Shown: piece after piece, positions 25,962 through 34,513 of the stretch
How positions within the stretch are numbered: the first letter of the stretch is position 1
Layout: every line of letters starts with the position of its first letter
NCBI GenBank assembly: GCA_019308745.1
Contig: JAFDHO010000024.1
Location: 1 to 38,906 of the forward strand
From: Deltaproteobacteria bacterium
GTDB lineage: Bacteria > Desulfobacterota > DSM-4660 > Desulfatiglandales > HGW-15
DNA: 38,906 nucleotides
Direction of reading: 5' to 3'
The notes under the pieces: model-generated
Told to the model about the DNA's origin: nothing
Database searches by the model: none
The model's input: only the letters and a program-made list of their open reading frames with translations
Program-made: the position numbers and the translations under genes

Positions 25962-26837
25962 TCAAATAAATCGGTCACCCTCGCTCCGCTCAAATCGCAT
26001 CTGGCAGATCTGCTCAGAGATGAGGCCCATCATAAAAATAATGATAGAGGTCGTAAAGAGCAGGGCGCTCATATTGGTGAATCGCCCCCATGAGAAGTAG
26101 GTGTAAAGATAGTAACACAGTCCGAGCAGAAAAAAGAAGAAGCTTACAGGGAGGAATATTCTCAAGGGGGAATAGAGGGCGCATATCTTCGTGATGATCA
26201 TGAAGAAACGGACCCCGTCCCTGAATAGCTTCACCTTGCTTTCTCCCTTTTTCCTTACCTTTACTTCAATGGGCACATATTTCATGCTCCTTCCGTTTCT
26301 CAAGACCCCGAGGGTCAACGTGGTAGGATAGGAGTAAGTGTTGGGCAGGAGGTAGAGCAAACTCTGGGCGAGCTCAGATTTTATGGCCCGAAACCCTGAG
26401 GTGAGATCCTGAATGGGGAATTTGGCCACATAGGAAGCAAATCTGTTATAGATTCTATTACCCAGTGCCCTGTGCCAGGAGGCGTGCTGTCCCCTTGACC
26501 TGGCCCCGACGACCATGTCGTAATCCGGAAAGCCTTCAAGCAACCTCTCTATGTCTTCGGGATTGTGCTGGCCGTCACCGTCCATGAAGACGAGTATTTC
26601 CCCGGACGCGATTCGAATTCCGCTCTTGACCGCCGCGCCGTTGCCGATGTTGTAGGGGTGGTTGTAAACGACGGCTCCGGCCTCTTTGGCGATTTCCCCA
26701 GTGTTGTCTGTTGAACCGTCGTTTATCACGATGATCTCAAATTCCGGGTAGAGCCGGAAGATCTCTTTGATGATCTCTCCTATGGAGTCTCCTTCATTGA
26801 AGGCCGGGATGATGATGGAAACCTCAGGCTTTGGCAT
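25962..26837 (-). CDS. GT2 glycosyltransferase, DPM1-like with C-terminal membrane helices
   Basis: 291 residues: VSIIIPAFNEGDSIGEII, FEIIVINDGSTDNTGEIA, NIGNGAAVKSGI, ILVFMDGDGQHNPED (DxD) and DLTSGFRAIKSELA, then two membrane segments (about 232-252 and 260-280) and a basic tail. It is typical of enzymes that load a sugar on polyprenyl phosphate. A very clear GGGGAGG lies before ATG 26837. The upstream 200 nt are AT-rich and may carry its promoter. Upstream in the run is a GT-C gene (27038-28711), which could use its product. Confidence 0.93.
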   Translation of the reverse strand: MPKPEVSIIIPAFNEGDSIGEIIKEIFRLYPEFEIIVINDGSTDNTGEIAKEAGAVVYNHPYNIGNGAAVKSGIRIASGEILVFMDGDGQHNPEDIERLLEGFPDYDMVVGARSRGQHASWHRALGNRIYNRFASYVAKFPIQDLTSGFRAIKSELAQSLLYLLPNTYSYPTTLTLGVLRNGRSMKYVPIEVKVRKKGESKVKLFRDGVRFFMIITKICALYSPLRIFLPVSFFFFLLGLCYYLYTYFSWGRFTNMSALLFTTSIIIFMMGLISEQICQMRFERSEGDRFI

Positions 26838-26942
26838 TTATCCTCCCCATTTCCCCATGGCTTTCAGAGTCGCCCGAGAGCCCCTTTGCCTGTTTTGCAC
26901 TCGAAACACTGGAATTGCCCTTCCAGACTTCTGAGATTCAGC

Positions 26943-27031
26943 CCTCAAGAGGGGAAACAATTAATCATACCAAATTTAAGGTAATATTAATATAGCACTA
27001 CGAGTTTTTTTCATTTTACTTTAATTTAGAC
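26943..27031. promoter_or_regulatory. AT-rich intergenic tract, possible promoter region
   Basis: The 200-nt gap between the GT-C and GT2 genes contains an unusually AT-rich stretch of about 80 nt. On the - strand it includes TATATTAATATTACC, a possible -10 region, but I find no convincing -35. A small CCCTC-AA-GAGGG hairpin lies next to it. No reading frame is evident. It may separate the downstream GT2 - GT4 - TMTC-like unit from the upstream genes. Confidence 0.35.
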
Positions 27032-27037
27032 AAGGAA

Positions 27038-28711
27038 TCAACCCAATTCTCCCTGGATGGACAAAAGCACAAAACCCTTTGCTGCAAATAGAACCCTCGT
27101 AAATCTTACGAGGAATCCATTCAGTGTTTCTCTTTCCTGACTGGTGAATTTACCCAGGGCCCATTTTTGAAAGATCGGGTCACACAGGAGGAGGTGTGTG
27201 ATGCCCCTTTCCTGGAGTCTCATGAGGATGGCTTCAGGGTCCTTCGCCTCCCTTACGGCCTTTGCGAAAAACCCTTCTCCAAGGAGGTATCTCCTGTCCG
27301 AGTAGTAGCCCCTGTTTCCAAGGAAGAGGAAATAGACGAGGGCATCTTCTGGTAGGTGCGCATTGATGTACTGGACGGCGGGATACTCAGGCCGATATTT
27401 CGCGATATATTCATCCCGGTTCAGTTCGCCTCGAAGATACTTGAGGGGGGAGACGTGCTTGAACTCGTCCGCGATGTACAATGCATTGAGCAGGAAGGAA
27501 ACCACCAGGGCGGCACCTGCTATCATTATGCCCGTGTTCCGTCTCATTGGATTTTCCATTCTTCCCAGGGCCCTGAAGAGGTTCCTGGTCCCAAACATGG
27601 AGAGGATCACGAGAGGTGGGATGATGGGTGAAATGTAGCGCATCCTCAGGTCAAAGGAAAAAAAGGCTAAGAAGAAAAAGAGGCACGAGAATGCGAGCAG
27701 GAAGGCCTTTTCTCTCCTGACGGCGGGCGCCTCGTCCCGCGCTCCAAAAAAGGCAAGCACTGGAAAGAAAAGGAGGAAGGGATTCAGTTTTCCGTCGAAG
27801 CGCCGGGGGTCTCCGTCTCTTCCCTGGAAGAATATACGCAAGGGCAAGAGGGCCATCTCCCACCATTTCTCTCCATAGATGACACCCCTGTAAGTGAAAA
27901 TCCCCCTGGCCTCCTCCTCGTCCTCCATATCCTTGTCCAAGACTTCGGTATGAGGAGGCCGGTTGAACCACTTGTCGTAAAGGGGGTAGATGGGATTCCT
28001 TTTCCAGTGGTAGTTCCTGATCATCCATGGAGAGAAAAGCAGGAGGGCGATCAGGGAATACACCGTACAATACTTGATCGCCTTCAAAGACACAGCGCCC
28101 CTGTCTCTCCGATACCTCGAATAGAGAAAGGGTACCGAGAGCGTCAACAGGAGAAAGGTGACCAGGCCATTATATTTGGTGCCCATGGCAAGGCCGCACA
28201 TAATAGCTGACAAGGCCAGAAACCTTATCCTTAAACCCTTTTCAACCCACTCCAGGAGCAGGAGTAGGGATGCGGTTGAGAAGAAGATCAACCCGAGATC
28301 CACATAGACAGTTATGGAGAGCTTTACGATCAAGGGAACAGACAGAAAAAACAGGGCCCCCAAGAGACCGTAGAACCTGTTGATCCTTTGCCTGAGGTAA
28401 CGAAAGATCAGCCATGCCGTGAGCAGAGCGAAACCGAAGTGTATGAACTTGGGAACAATGTCACTACCAAAGTAAAGGGCACCCATGTAGAGGAGTTGCA
28501 GATTCATGGGGTAGTAGCTGAAAAACATCTCCGGTATCTCGTAGATACCGCCATTCTTGAGATAGAGCTTGGGCACTGCCAGGTGATGGACGAGGGCATC
28601 GCGGCTCACCGGCGGGACACTGGCCATTAAGGTGATGGAGATTACCAGTGCTGCAATGGAAACCACAAGGAGTCCGGTAAAGAGTCTGGCCCTGTTGATA
28701 CTAGTTTTCAT
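27038..28711 (-). CDS. GT39/ArnT-like GT-C membrane glycosyltransferase
   Basis: 557 residues from ATG 28711 (the frame extends to TTG 28798, giving a basic tail before the first helix). The first outer loop has PPVSRDALVHHLAVPKLYL with the Asp expected of GT-C catalysis, then FFSYYPMNLQLLYMGALYFG and CGLAMGTKYNGLV, with about eleven hydrophobic segments and a C-terminal soluble part (YINAHLPEDALVYFLFLGNRGYYSDRRY). Proteins of this type use polyprenyl-P-sugars on the outer face; acceptor unknown. It follows a GT4 gene directly (stop at 28803). It could alternatively act in polymer assembly, since no separate Wzy-type polymerase is evident in the window. Confidence 0.87.
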   Translation of the reverse strand: MKTSINRARLFTGLLVVSIAALVISITLMASVPPVSRDALVHHLAVPKLYLKNGGIYEIPEMFFSYYPMNLQLLYMGALYFGSDIVPKFIHFGFALLTAWLIFRYLRQRINRFYGLLGALFFLSVPLIVKLSITVYVDLGLIFFSTASLLLLLEWVEKGLRIRFLALSAIMCGLAMGTKYNGLVTFLLLTLSVPFLYSRYRRDRGAVSLKAIKYCTVYSLIALLLFSPWMIRNYHWKRNPIYPLYDKWFNRPPHTEVLDKDMEDEEEARGIFTYRGVIYGEKWWEMALLPLRIFFQGRDGDPRRFDGKLNPFLLFFPVLAFFGARDEAPAVRREKAFLLAFSCLFFFLAFFSFDLRMRYISPIIPPLVILSMFGTRNLFRALGRMENPMRRNTGIMIAGAALVVSFLLNALYIADEFKHVSPLKYLRGELNRDEYIAKYRPEYPAVQYINAHLPEDALVYFLFLGNRGYYSDRRYLLGEGFFAKAVREAKDPEAILMRLQERGITHLLLCDPIFQKWALGKFTSQERETLNGFLVRFTRVLFAAKGFVLLSIQGELG

Positions 28712-28802
28712 TTTTACCAAGAATCTTAACCTCACAGGAAAGAACGAATGAAAAGTTTGAAAAGTTACAATTGAAAAAGACATGAGCCTCGTGCTCAAGG
28801 AC

Positions 28803-29801
28803 CTAGCTGAGTATTTCTTCGAACAACTCTCGATACTCGTTTACCATGCGATCAAGGGTGAACAGTCTCTCAACCTTGGAGCGGTTGTATTCACCCATCT
28901 CTTTCCTGAGATCGGCTGATTCGGCCAAAAGATTGATTTTTTCCGCAAAGGCGGCCACATCTCCCACCGAGCACAAAGCTCCTCCCTTGCCATCGTCCAC
29001 CAGTTCTGGAATTGCCGAGCATTTGCTAGCCACTACCGGAAGACCACAGGCCATGGCTTCGGCCACTGCAAGGCCGAAGCCTTCCCGAACAGTGGGCATC
29101 AGCAAAATGTCCATGGCTTGATAGCGCGCGGGCATTTTAGTGAATGGCACAGCACCGATGGGCTTCAGACCCCGGTGGGCGGGCAGACGGCCACGCCCAC
29201 GCAGGCCCTGCGTGTAATAAATAGTTATGTTTTTATCCAACCGTTTGGCGATATCAGGTAACCAGTGGGCACCCTTGCGCCGGGTAAGATTCCCGCTAAA
29301 CAATACGCGAATTTCTTTGCGTCCGACAGAAGGGGATGACCCTGGGACAAAGTGGTCAGTATCCACACCGTTGTAAATTATCTTTATGGGACGTGTAATT
29401 CCCAGGTCTCTTTTTGCCAACTGCGCCGTAAACCGGCTTACGGCCGTAATGCAGTCGGCTGTGCAGACAGCAAGTCGGGTATAAAAACGCAAATCCGTGG
29501 CATAATGGATGCGCTGCATCCAGGAGCTGTATGAGCGCATCCATCGGTCGAGGACATAGTTGTGAAAGGTAATAACCAATGGAATCCTCTTGTTGTGAAA
29601 AAATGAGGCATAATCAGCCGTTGTGTGAATCAGATCAGCTCTTCTAATTGGTGAAACGATCTTCAGCAAAAATGGGCAGATGGTCCAGTAAGGATTGTAA
29701 CCTGAGACTTCATATCCTTCTACATGGCTTTCGAGGAGTTTATGAACGATGTATGCCCCGCTTCCCCATGCAAGGGGACTTATGATCTTTCTTCTATTCA
29801 T
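28803..29801 (-). CDS. GT4 glycosyltransferase
   Basis: 332 residues. An N-terminal acceptor domain with LIHTTADYASFF and VITFHNYVLDRW is followed by the hinge and VLFSGNLTRRKGAHWLPDIA, then FGLAVAEAMACGLPVVASKCSAIPELV with the donor-binding Glu motif. It is shorter than typical GT4 (360-400) because the N-terminal domain is compact. ATG 29801 encodes MNRRKIISPLAWGSGAY. It lies 54 nt after the GT2 gene on the same strand. Probably one step of repeat-unit assembly; donor and acceptor cannot be given. Confidence 0.9.
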   Translation of the reverse strand: MNRRKIISPLAWGSGAYIVHKLLESHVEGYEVSGYNPYWTICPFLLKIVSPIRRADLIHTTADYASFFHNKRIPLVITFHNYVLDRWMRSYSSWMQRIHYATDLRFYTRLAVCTADCITAVSRFTAQLAKRDLGITRPIKIIYNGVDTDHFVPGSSPSVGRKEIRVLFSGNLTRRKGAHWLPDIAKRLDKNITIYYTQGLRGRGRLPAHRGLKPIGAVPFTKMPARYQAMDILLMPTVREGFGLAVAEAMACGLPVVASKCSAIPELVDDGKGGALCSVGDVAAFAEKINLLAESADLRKEMGEYNRSKVERLFTLDRMVNEYRELFEEILS

Positions 29802-29855
29802 ATGTCGCTATAGCTGATCAGAAAGTAAATGTTGCTGAAAGAGTTGCATACCGGC

Positions 29856-30641
29856 TCATTCATTCGCCTGGCTCAATAGATGCTTCAATGTCGACAGGAC
29901 GCGGACCTTATAGGGGAAGTAAAAAACTCGGAATATGTATTGCAGGCATCGCCACAAGAGATCTGTCTCGTTGAGATCCTGCACCAGGGCCTCTTCCTTC
30001 AGGCGCTTGAACAAGAGTGCCCGATCGGAGCTCACTCCCTTGCCTCCCATTACAGCGATCGAGGGTTCTGCTTCGAATTTCACGCTGCAACCGAATTTCA
30101 GGGCCCTATAGAAGAAGTCGTAGTCCAAGGCAATGGAAAACTCGTCCCTAAACTCTCCTATTCGGTCAAATACCCTGCGATGAACAAAGGTGCCCTGGTG
30201 CTGAAGAATTGTCTTGAAATGATTCCACCAGGGAATTGGCCTTGGTTTCAATAGTATTCGACCCTTGCCAGGGTGATCCAGGATGACAGGGAAGGCATGG
30301 ATATCAAAGCTTTCGTCCTTTAAAACAGCATATGACTTCTGCAAAACAAAAGGATCGGTCAAATAATCATCTGCCTGAACGACAAGGATGTATCTACCCT
30401 TGCTTCTGCGAAGCCCCTTGTTCAGGGCGTCTGCAATACCCCTGTCCGGCTCTGAAATCCATTGAAGGTTATAGCGGTGTTCAAATTCCCTGAGGATTTC
30501 GACCGTACCGTCCTGGGACCCACCATCAATCACTATATGCTCGAAGTCCTTGAATTCCTGCTCCTTCAAAGACTGGAGGGTCTTCCTGATGGTCGAAGCA
30601 CTGTTATAGGACGCGGTCAAAATGGCAAAAAATGGGGCCAT
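29856..30641 (-). CDS. GT2 glycosyltransferase (repeat-unit assembly type)
   Basis: 261 residues: FAILTASYNSASTIRKTLQS, EHIVIDGGSQDGTVEIL, SEPDRGIADALNKGLRRSKG and YILVVQADDYL. The D-G-G-S and Q-A-D-D motifs are those of WcaA/Sulfotransferase-cluster GT2 enzymes that build surface polysaccharide, rather than DPM-type enzymes. No membrane helix. No Shine-Dalgarno sequence is seen before ATG 30641, and the 187 nt upstream do not hold a recognisable gene. Confidence 0.9.
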   Translation of the reverse strand: MAPFFAILTASYNSASTIRKTLQSLKEQEFKDFEHIVIDGGSQDGTVEILREFEHRYNLQWISEPDRGIADALNKGLRRSKGRYILVVQADDYLTDPFVLQKSYAVLKDESFDIHAFPVILDHPGKGRILLKPRPIPWWNHFKTILQHQGTFVHRRVFDRIGEFRDEFSIALDYDFFYRALKFGCSVKFEAEPSIAVMGGKGVSSDRALLFKRLKEEALVQDLNETDLLWRCLQYIFRVFYFPYKVRVLSTLKHLLSQANE

Positions 30642-30828
30642 ACAGACATGGATAATTGAGTCTGAATTTTCAGTTTGACCTATGCAAGGTTGATGGCCTC
30701 GACAAAGGCGCGATTCCTCTGTTCCTCTTAATCCTGTCGGTATTTCGGTCTAGTTGTCAGATCCAGCAATTAAGGTTGAGGTGGAGTGCGGCGGAAAAAT
30801 TGAGCCTATTAACAGGCCGTTACAATTA
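30642..30828. other. Non-coding gap with no recognised element
   Basis: 187 nt between two - strand glycosyltransferase genes. On the - strand a short open stretch (EEQRNRAFVEAINLA, ending about 30675) looks like the tail of a decayed gene, but it is too short to name. No terminator with a U-run and no convincing promoter were seen. Confidence 0.4.
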
Positions 30829-32058
30829 TTATGTTAAGCGTCTATAGAGCTCCAAATATTGTTTGGCAATCACCATACTGCTGAATCTATCCAAGATTTT
30901 GTCCCTTGCGTTTTTCTTTACCGCCTGGTAGTTATCAGGATCCAGGACCCATTCTATCCCTCGAGCCAGATCAGAGGGGTCGAATGGTTTTGCCAGGTAT
31001 CCATTTTTCTTATGATCTACTATCTCCTTTGGGCCCGTTGCGGAAAAACAGACGACCGGCCTTCCGCATGCCATGGCCTCAGCAATTGTCTTGCCAAATG
31101 CTTCAGATATACTCGTAGCAACAAAGACATCGCAGGCAGAATAGACCACCCTGAGAGAAATAAAGTCGTAAAGAAAGCCGAATGCCTTGTATTCAAATCC
31201 AAGTTCCCTTAAAACGTTATCGTTTTCTACATTGCCGAAAAAGAGAAAAAAATACTTTCGTCTGTCAAGTTTTCTGACAGCGTCAGCGAATATGTCAAAC
31301 CTCTTAAACGGTGATGCCAATCGGTTGGCTGAGTAAAGGATGATCTTTTTTTCAGTATTTAGGCGCAAAATAGCTCTAGCCGTTCGTTTGTTAATGGGAA
31401 ATAATTCGCCGGTATCAATGTTGTTGTGGATTGTTACAACATCAAAGTCCCTGAAAATTAGGCTTTCCCTTGCCGTCGAGCTGAGCCACTCACTTATTCC
31501 AACAAGGGTCATTTCTGCGGGATAGTACTTTCGTTTTCTTTTGACTGTCCACCTTGTAATATCATGCAGCCTTGTACTTCCAAGTTGTGGACATTTGCCG
31601 CACCCTACCCTGTATCGGGTGCAATCAAGGGCATAGTGGCACCCACCGCTCATAGGCCACATATCTCTCATGGTCCAAACAACAGGTTTTTTTACTCCTG
31701 AAAGGTGCTTGATGTCCACTAGGCCTCCATTTATCCAGTGGAGATGAAGGATGTCTGCCCATTTGTACTCTTCCGATCTTGTAAAGTCATAACCTGTAAA
31801 ACCTAGACTGAAATCAGTATTCTTCCTATTCTTGTAAAAAATGAAAGGTAATGAATCTATTTCAATCCTTGCCAGATTCCTTAATTTATCTATCTTGCTC
31901 TTTAGCACATAAACAATTGTTGGATCACTGTAAATGGGTTTGCTGTTAGTGAAAAGCCTGGAATCCATGCCGAGCCCAACTAGGGCCTTATGAAGCCAGT
32001 AGGCCCCACGGGCTGCGCCGGCAGATAAGTCCCCTCCAACCAAGTGTAACACCTTCAT
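30829..32058 (-). CDS. GT4 glycosyltransferase (WcaC/colanic-acid-type)
   Basis: 409 residues. MKVLHLVGGDLSAGAARGAYWLHKAL starts the acceptor domain; LHLHWINGGLVDIKHL, VWTMRDMWPMSGGCHYALDC and GCGKCPQLG are typical of a subgroup of capsule and EPS glycosyltransferases, the Cys-rich stretch possibly binding metal. The donor domain has IILYSANRLASPFKRFD and SEAFGKTIAEAMACGRPVVCFSATGPKEIVDH. It overlaps the pyruvyl-transferase gene by 4 nt (ATGA), so coupled translation is likely. Codon use here is visibly more AT-rich than in the left half of the window. Confidence 0.92.
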   Translation of the reverse strand: MKVLHLVGGDLSAGAARGAYWLHKALVGLGMDSRLFTNSKPIYSDPTIVYVLKSKIDKLRNLARIEIDSLPFIFYKNRKNTDFSLGFTGYDFTRSEEYKWADILHLHWINGGLVDIKHLSGVKKPVVWTMRDMWPMSGGCHYALDCTRYRVGCGKCPQLGSTRLHDITRWTVKRKRKYYPAEMTLVGISEWLSSTARESLIFRDFDVVTIHNNIDTGELFPINKRTARAILRLNTEKKIILYSANRLASPFKRFDIFADAVRKLDRRKYFFLFFGNVENDNVLRELGFEYKAFGFLYDFISLRVVYSACDVFVATSISEAFGKTIAEAMACGRPVVCFSATGPKEIVDHKKNGYLAKPFDPSDLARGIEWVLDPDNYQAVKKNARDKILDRFSSMVIAKQYLELYRRLT

Positions 32059-33191
32059 CCCGGAAAGCCCACGAAAGACCTTATTTCCTTGAACAACTGT
32101 CTTGACTCAGATTTAATATCATTGGCCTTTAATCTAAGTTTCAGTTGCAGGTCTTGTCTCTTGTTTTCCTCGACGACATAGGTCAAAATATGACGGAGTT
32201 CAAATTCAGGGACTGTAGGGTCGATCAGGCCTTCTTCAAAACCGAAGTCTTTGAAAAGATAAGAATACTTGTGACTCCATCCTATCCCGAGAGTTACCTT
32301 TCCAGAATACAGGCTGCTCGCAAGGGCGTGGAATCTTGAACCTATTAGGGCCAAACAGGATTCAATTATGCCCTTGATCTTCACGGGCTCGTTTTCTTCC
32401 ATTATCCTGGCAGGCTTCGCCAGGCTTGCATTAATCTGTTGAGCGAGTCTCCGGTCTTCTGCACCACCGAATATCAAGAAAAATGGCTCCAAGGAGCTTT
32501 CCCTCAACAGTTCCACAATCTTTACCATAAGAGGAAGATATCTCTCGGGAGTTTTACCCTTGTTTATGACCATTGTGTTGGGCACTATGCATACAGCAGA
32601 ATCATCTATTTCAAGATGCTCCGGGACAACTCCGTCCAGCAAGCCAGTGAAATCGGGCTTTACCTTGATTTTGGAAGTGTTGTTCTCAAGGTCCAATAGG
32701 GTCCTATAAGATAATTCATCCCGGGCGTACAGCAAATCAGCACAATTCACTATGCACTTCATATATTTTCTGAGATTTGGGTCATTAAATGGCCCGAAGG
32801 CTTGTGGCATAAAAATTATCCTTTTTCCTTGCTTTTTCCATCTTTTTGATTCGTATGCCGTGATTCTTGCCGGATCAACTCCCCACACGTCGCTGTAAGC
32901 AAAGCCAGAACTGTCAAGGATTACGTCCACTTCTTCTTCTGTGACCAATCCATAGAGATTGCGAAGCCGCTTGGGAATATATTTCCCAAGGATTCCCCAC
33001 TGGATCCCCTTGTACCGTAAGCTCAATTTCGGGTGAATTCCAAGCCTTGAATAAAAGGGGTATTCGCATAGGGATTTCAATGGCGAGACAGCAAAAATGA
33101 TGTTATCCTGCCGCAGCTCCTGGAGGATAACCAGAAGCATCATCTCAGCTCCCTTGTTGTGACTCCCAATGCCTCTTATCTCGATTATCAT
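32055..33191 (-). CDS. Polysaccharide pyruvyl transferase family protein
   Basis: 378 residues. IEIRGIGSHNKGAEMML near the N-terminus, the DLLYARDELSYRTLL segment, VKIVELLRESSLEP, and IIESCLALIGSRFHALASSLYSGKVTLGIGWSHKY near the C-terminus are the GT-B-like PS_pyruv_trans pattern. Family members transfer pyruvate from PEP to form a ketal on a sugar of an exopolysaccharide or capsule repeat. It lies between a GT4 gene and an FrhB-like iron-sulfur gene, with 4-nt overlaps on both sides (ATG/TGA), so the three are a tight operon. A pyruvate ketal on the polymer is the direct prediction. Confidence 0.92.
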   Translation of the reverse strand: MIIEIRGIGSHNKGAEMMLLVILQELRQDNIIFAVSPLKSLCEYPFYSRLGIHPKLSLRYKGIQWGILGKYIPKRLRNLYGLVTEEEVDVILDSSGFAYSDVWGVDPARITAYESKRWKKQGKRIIFMPQAFGPFNDPNLRKYMKCIVNCADLLYARDELSYRTLLDLENNTSKIKVKPDFTGLLDGVVPEHLEIDDSAVCIVPNTMVINKGKTPERYLPLMVKIVELLRESSLEPFFLIFGGAEDRRLAQQINASLAKPARIMEENEPVKIKGIIESCLALIGSRFHALASSLYSGKVTLGIGWSHKYSYLFKDFGFEEGLIDPTVPEFELRHILTYVVEENKRQDLQLKLRLKANDIKSESRQLFKEIRSFVGFPG

Positions 33192-34513
33192 GGTGGCAGC
33201 GATGCAATGCTCCGAAGAGAAGACTTAACCTTGCCCTTCATTGCTCCAAGGAAGAGAGTTCGTTTTACCTTGCTGAAGATATGGTCCACTATACGATCGA
33301 CTCTCGCCTCTTCGGTCTGAAGGAACTTGGCAACATAATTTGAATGATGTCGAGATGGACGGTAGTTGTTTAGGTGATCTCTCAAAAGTGTCGCATAGTA
33401 AGTGGGGAGGTGAAGGTCAAGGTCCTCGTAATCGCGGATTCCCTTAGCAACACGTCTTTTTCTCTTCTCAATCTCCTGCCCTGTCAAGAAATCGGTATAG
33501 CTGATGGAGTTGAGGTGGGCGTATCTTTTTCTCTCGAGGTCCACAACTAGTTGATACCCACGGCTTGTTCTGCTTATGACAACTCCTAGCCCATGACTTG
33601 GAATAGAGGTGCCGAGATGCCAAGGATCACCGTATGAAAGATCTGCAAAGAGATTCATTTTGTTGAAGCAAATCAGGCACCTTGGTGGAGTAAGGTATTT
33701 CTTTAGAATGAACCTCTCCTCTTTGTTTATGTGTCTTTGGCGCCCGTCAGATTGCTGTATGGTGATATTGGCATCGAGATAATTGAACCTCGCCTTATCC
33801 TTGAACACAATGCGATAGGGGATATGGCTCGGTACGTTCGCCCTCTTCTCAAAGTAGTTGAGTGCGATATACGTCAGGATACCGTCGCACATCAGACCGA
33901 GCTTGTAGTTCACCCTATGCGCCGCCTTGCCAAGGTTGTCTAGTGAGAGTATCCCCTCCATATGACAAGGCAAACCGACAACGGCTATTGAGCTGTTTGT
34001 TGCAGGAATCGTCTTTAAGGCAGAGAGAAGATTTACAGGCACATAGGTGGACTTTTGGGTATCAAAAAGTTGTTCAGGAGATGTCACAACGGACGCTATT
34101 GGTCTAGGAGGCTTGCCGTATTGCATGTAAACTAGTACAGCGTGGGTGATCTGCTCAGTATCGAAAAGATATCTCAGTGTTTGGGTCACAAGTCCGCCGC
34201 TTTGGGCGTTTATGTAAACTTCCTCTGAGGATGCCATGCCTACATGACAGGATAGGGTACTTCCGGTAAATGGATCTTCAATCCCTGCTAGCGCATCGAG
34301 GATAAGGTTGCCATCGTCCATCCCGGGGCATACCTTTAGACAGAGACTGCACCCGTTGCACTTGGTGTAATCTATGGCGGGCTTGAGTCTTCCCATATTG
34401 GTTATATGAAAAGAAATCGCTTCCCTAGGACATATGATGTCACAAAGGCCGCAGCCGTAACAAAGGTTGTTCCTTGCAACCCACGTTATGTCGTCAGTTT
34501 TCTCTACCCTCAC
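33188..34513 (-). CDS. 4Fe-4S ferredoxin plus FrhB-like (F420 hydrogenase/dehydrogenase beta) protein
   Basis: 441 residues. Two CxxCxxCxxxC clusters at Cys18, 21, 24, 28 and Cys52, 55, 58, 62 (LCYGCGLCDIICP, KCNGCSLCLKVCP) should bind two 4Fe-4S clusters. The rest is the FrhB N and C domains (SGGLVTQTLRYLFD, VGLPCHMEGIL, PPRCLICFNKMNLFADLSYGDPW). Such genes occur next to pyruvyl transferases in many surface-polysaccharide loci, but their role there is not established; a redox step on a sugar or lipid intermediate is one possibility. GTG start at 34513, overlapping the upstream gene by 20 nt. Confidence 0.92.
   Translation of the reverse strand: MRVEKTDDITWVARNNLCYGCGLCDIICPREAISFHITNMGRLKPAIDYTKCNGCSLCLKVCPGMDDGNLILDALAGIEDPFTGSTLSCHVGMASSEEVYINAQSGGLVTQTLRYLFDTEQITHAVLVYMQYGKPPRPIASVVTSPEQLFDTQKSTYVPVNLLSALKTIPATNSSIAVVGLPCHMEGILSLDNLGKAAHRVNYKLGLMCDGILTYIALNYFEKRANVPSHIPYRIVFKDKARFNYLDANITIQQSDGRQRHINKEERFILKKYLTPPRCLICFNKMNLFADLSYGDPWHLGTSIPSHGLGVVISRTSRGYQLVVDLERKRYAHLNSISYTDFLTGQEIEKRKRRVAKGIRDYEDLDLHLPTYYATLLRDHLNNYRPSRHHSNYVAKFLQTEEARVDRIVDHIFSKVKRTLFLGAMKGKVKSSLRSIASLPP

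Noticed and set aside
30642-30828. Remnant of a transposase or other gene in the gap before the GT4 gene
   Set aside because: Only about 15 codons look gene-like and they match no family I can name with confidence.
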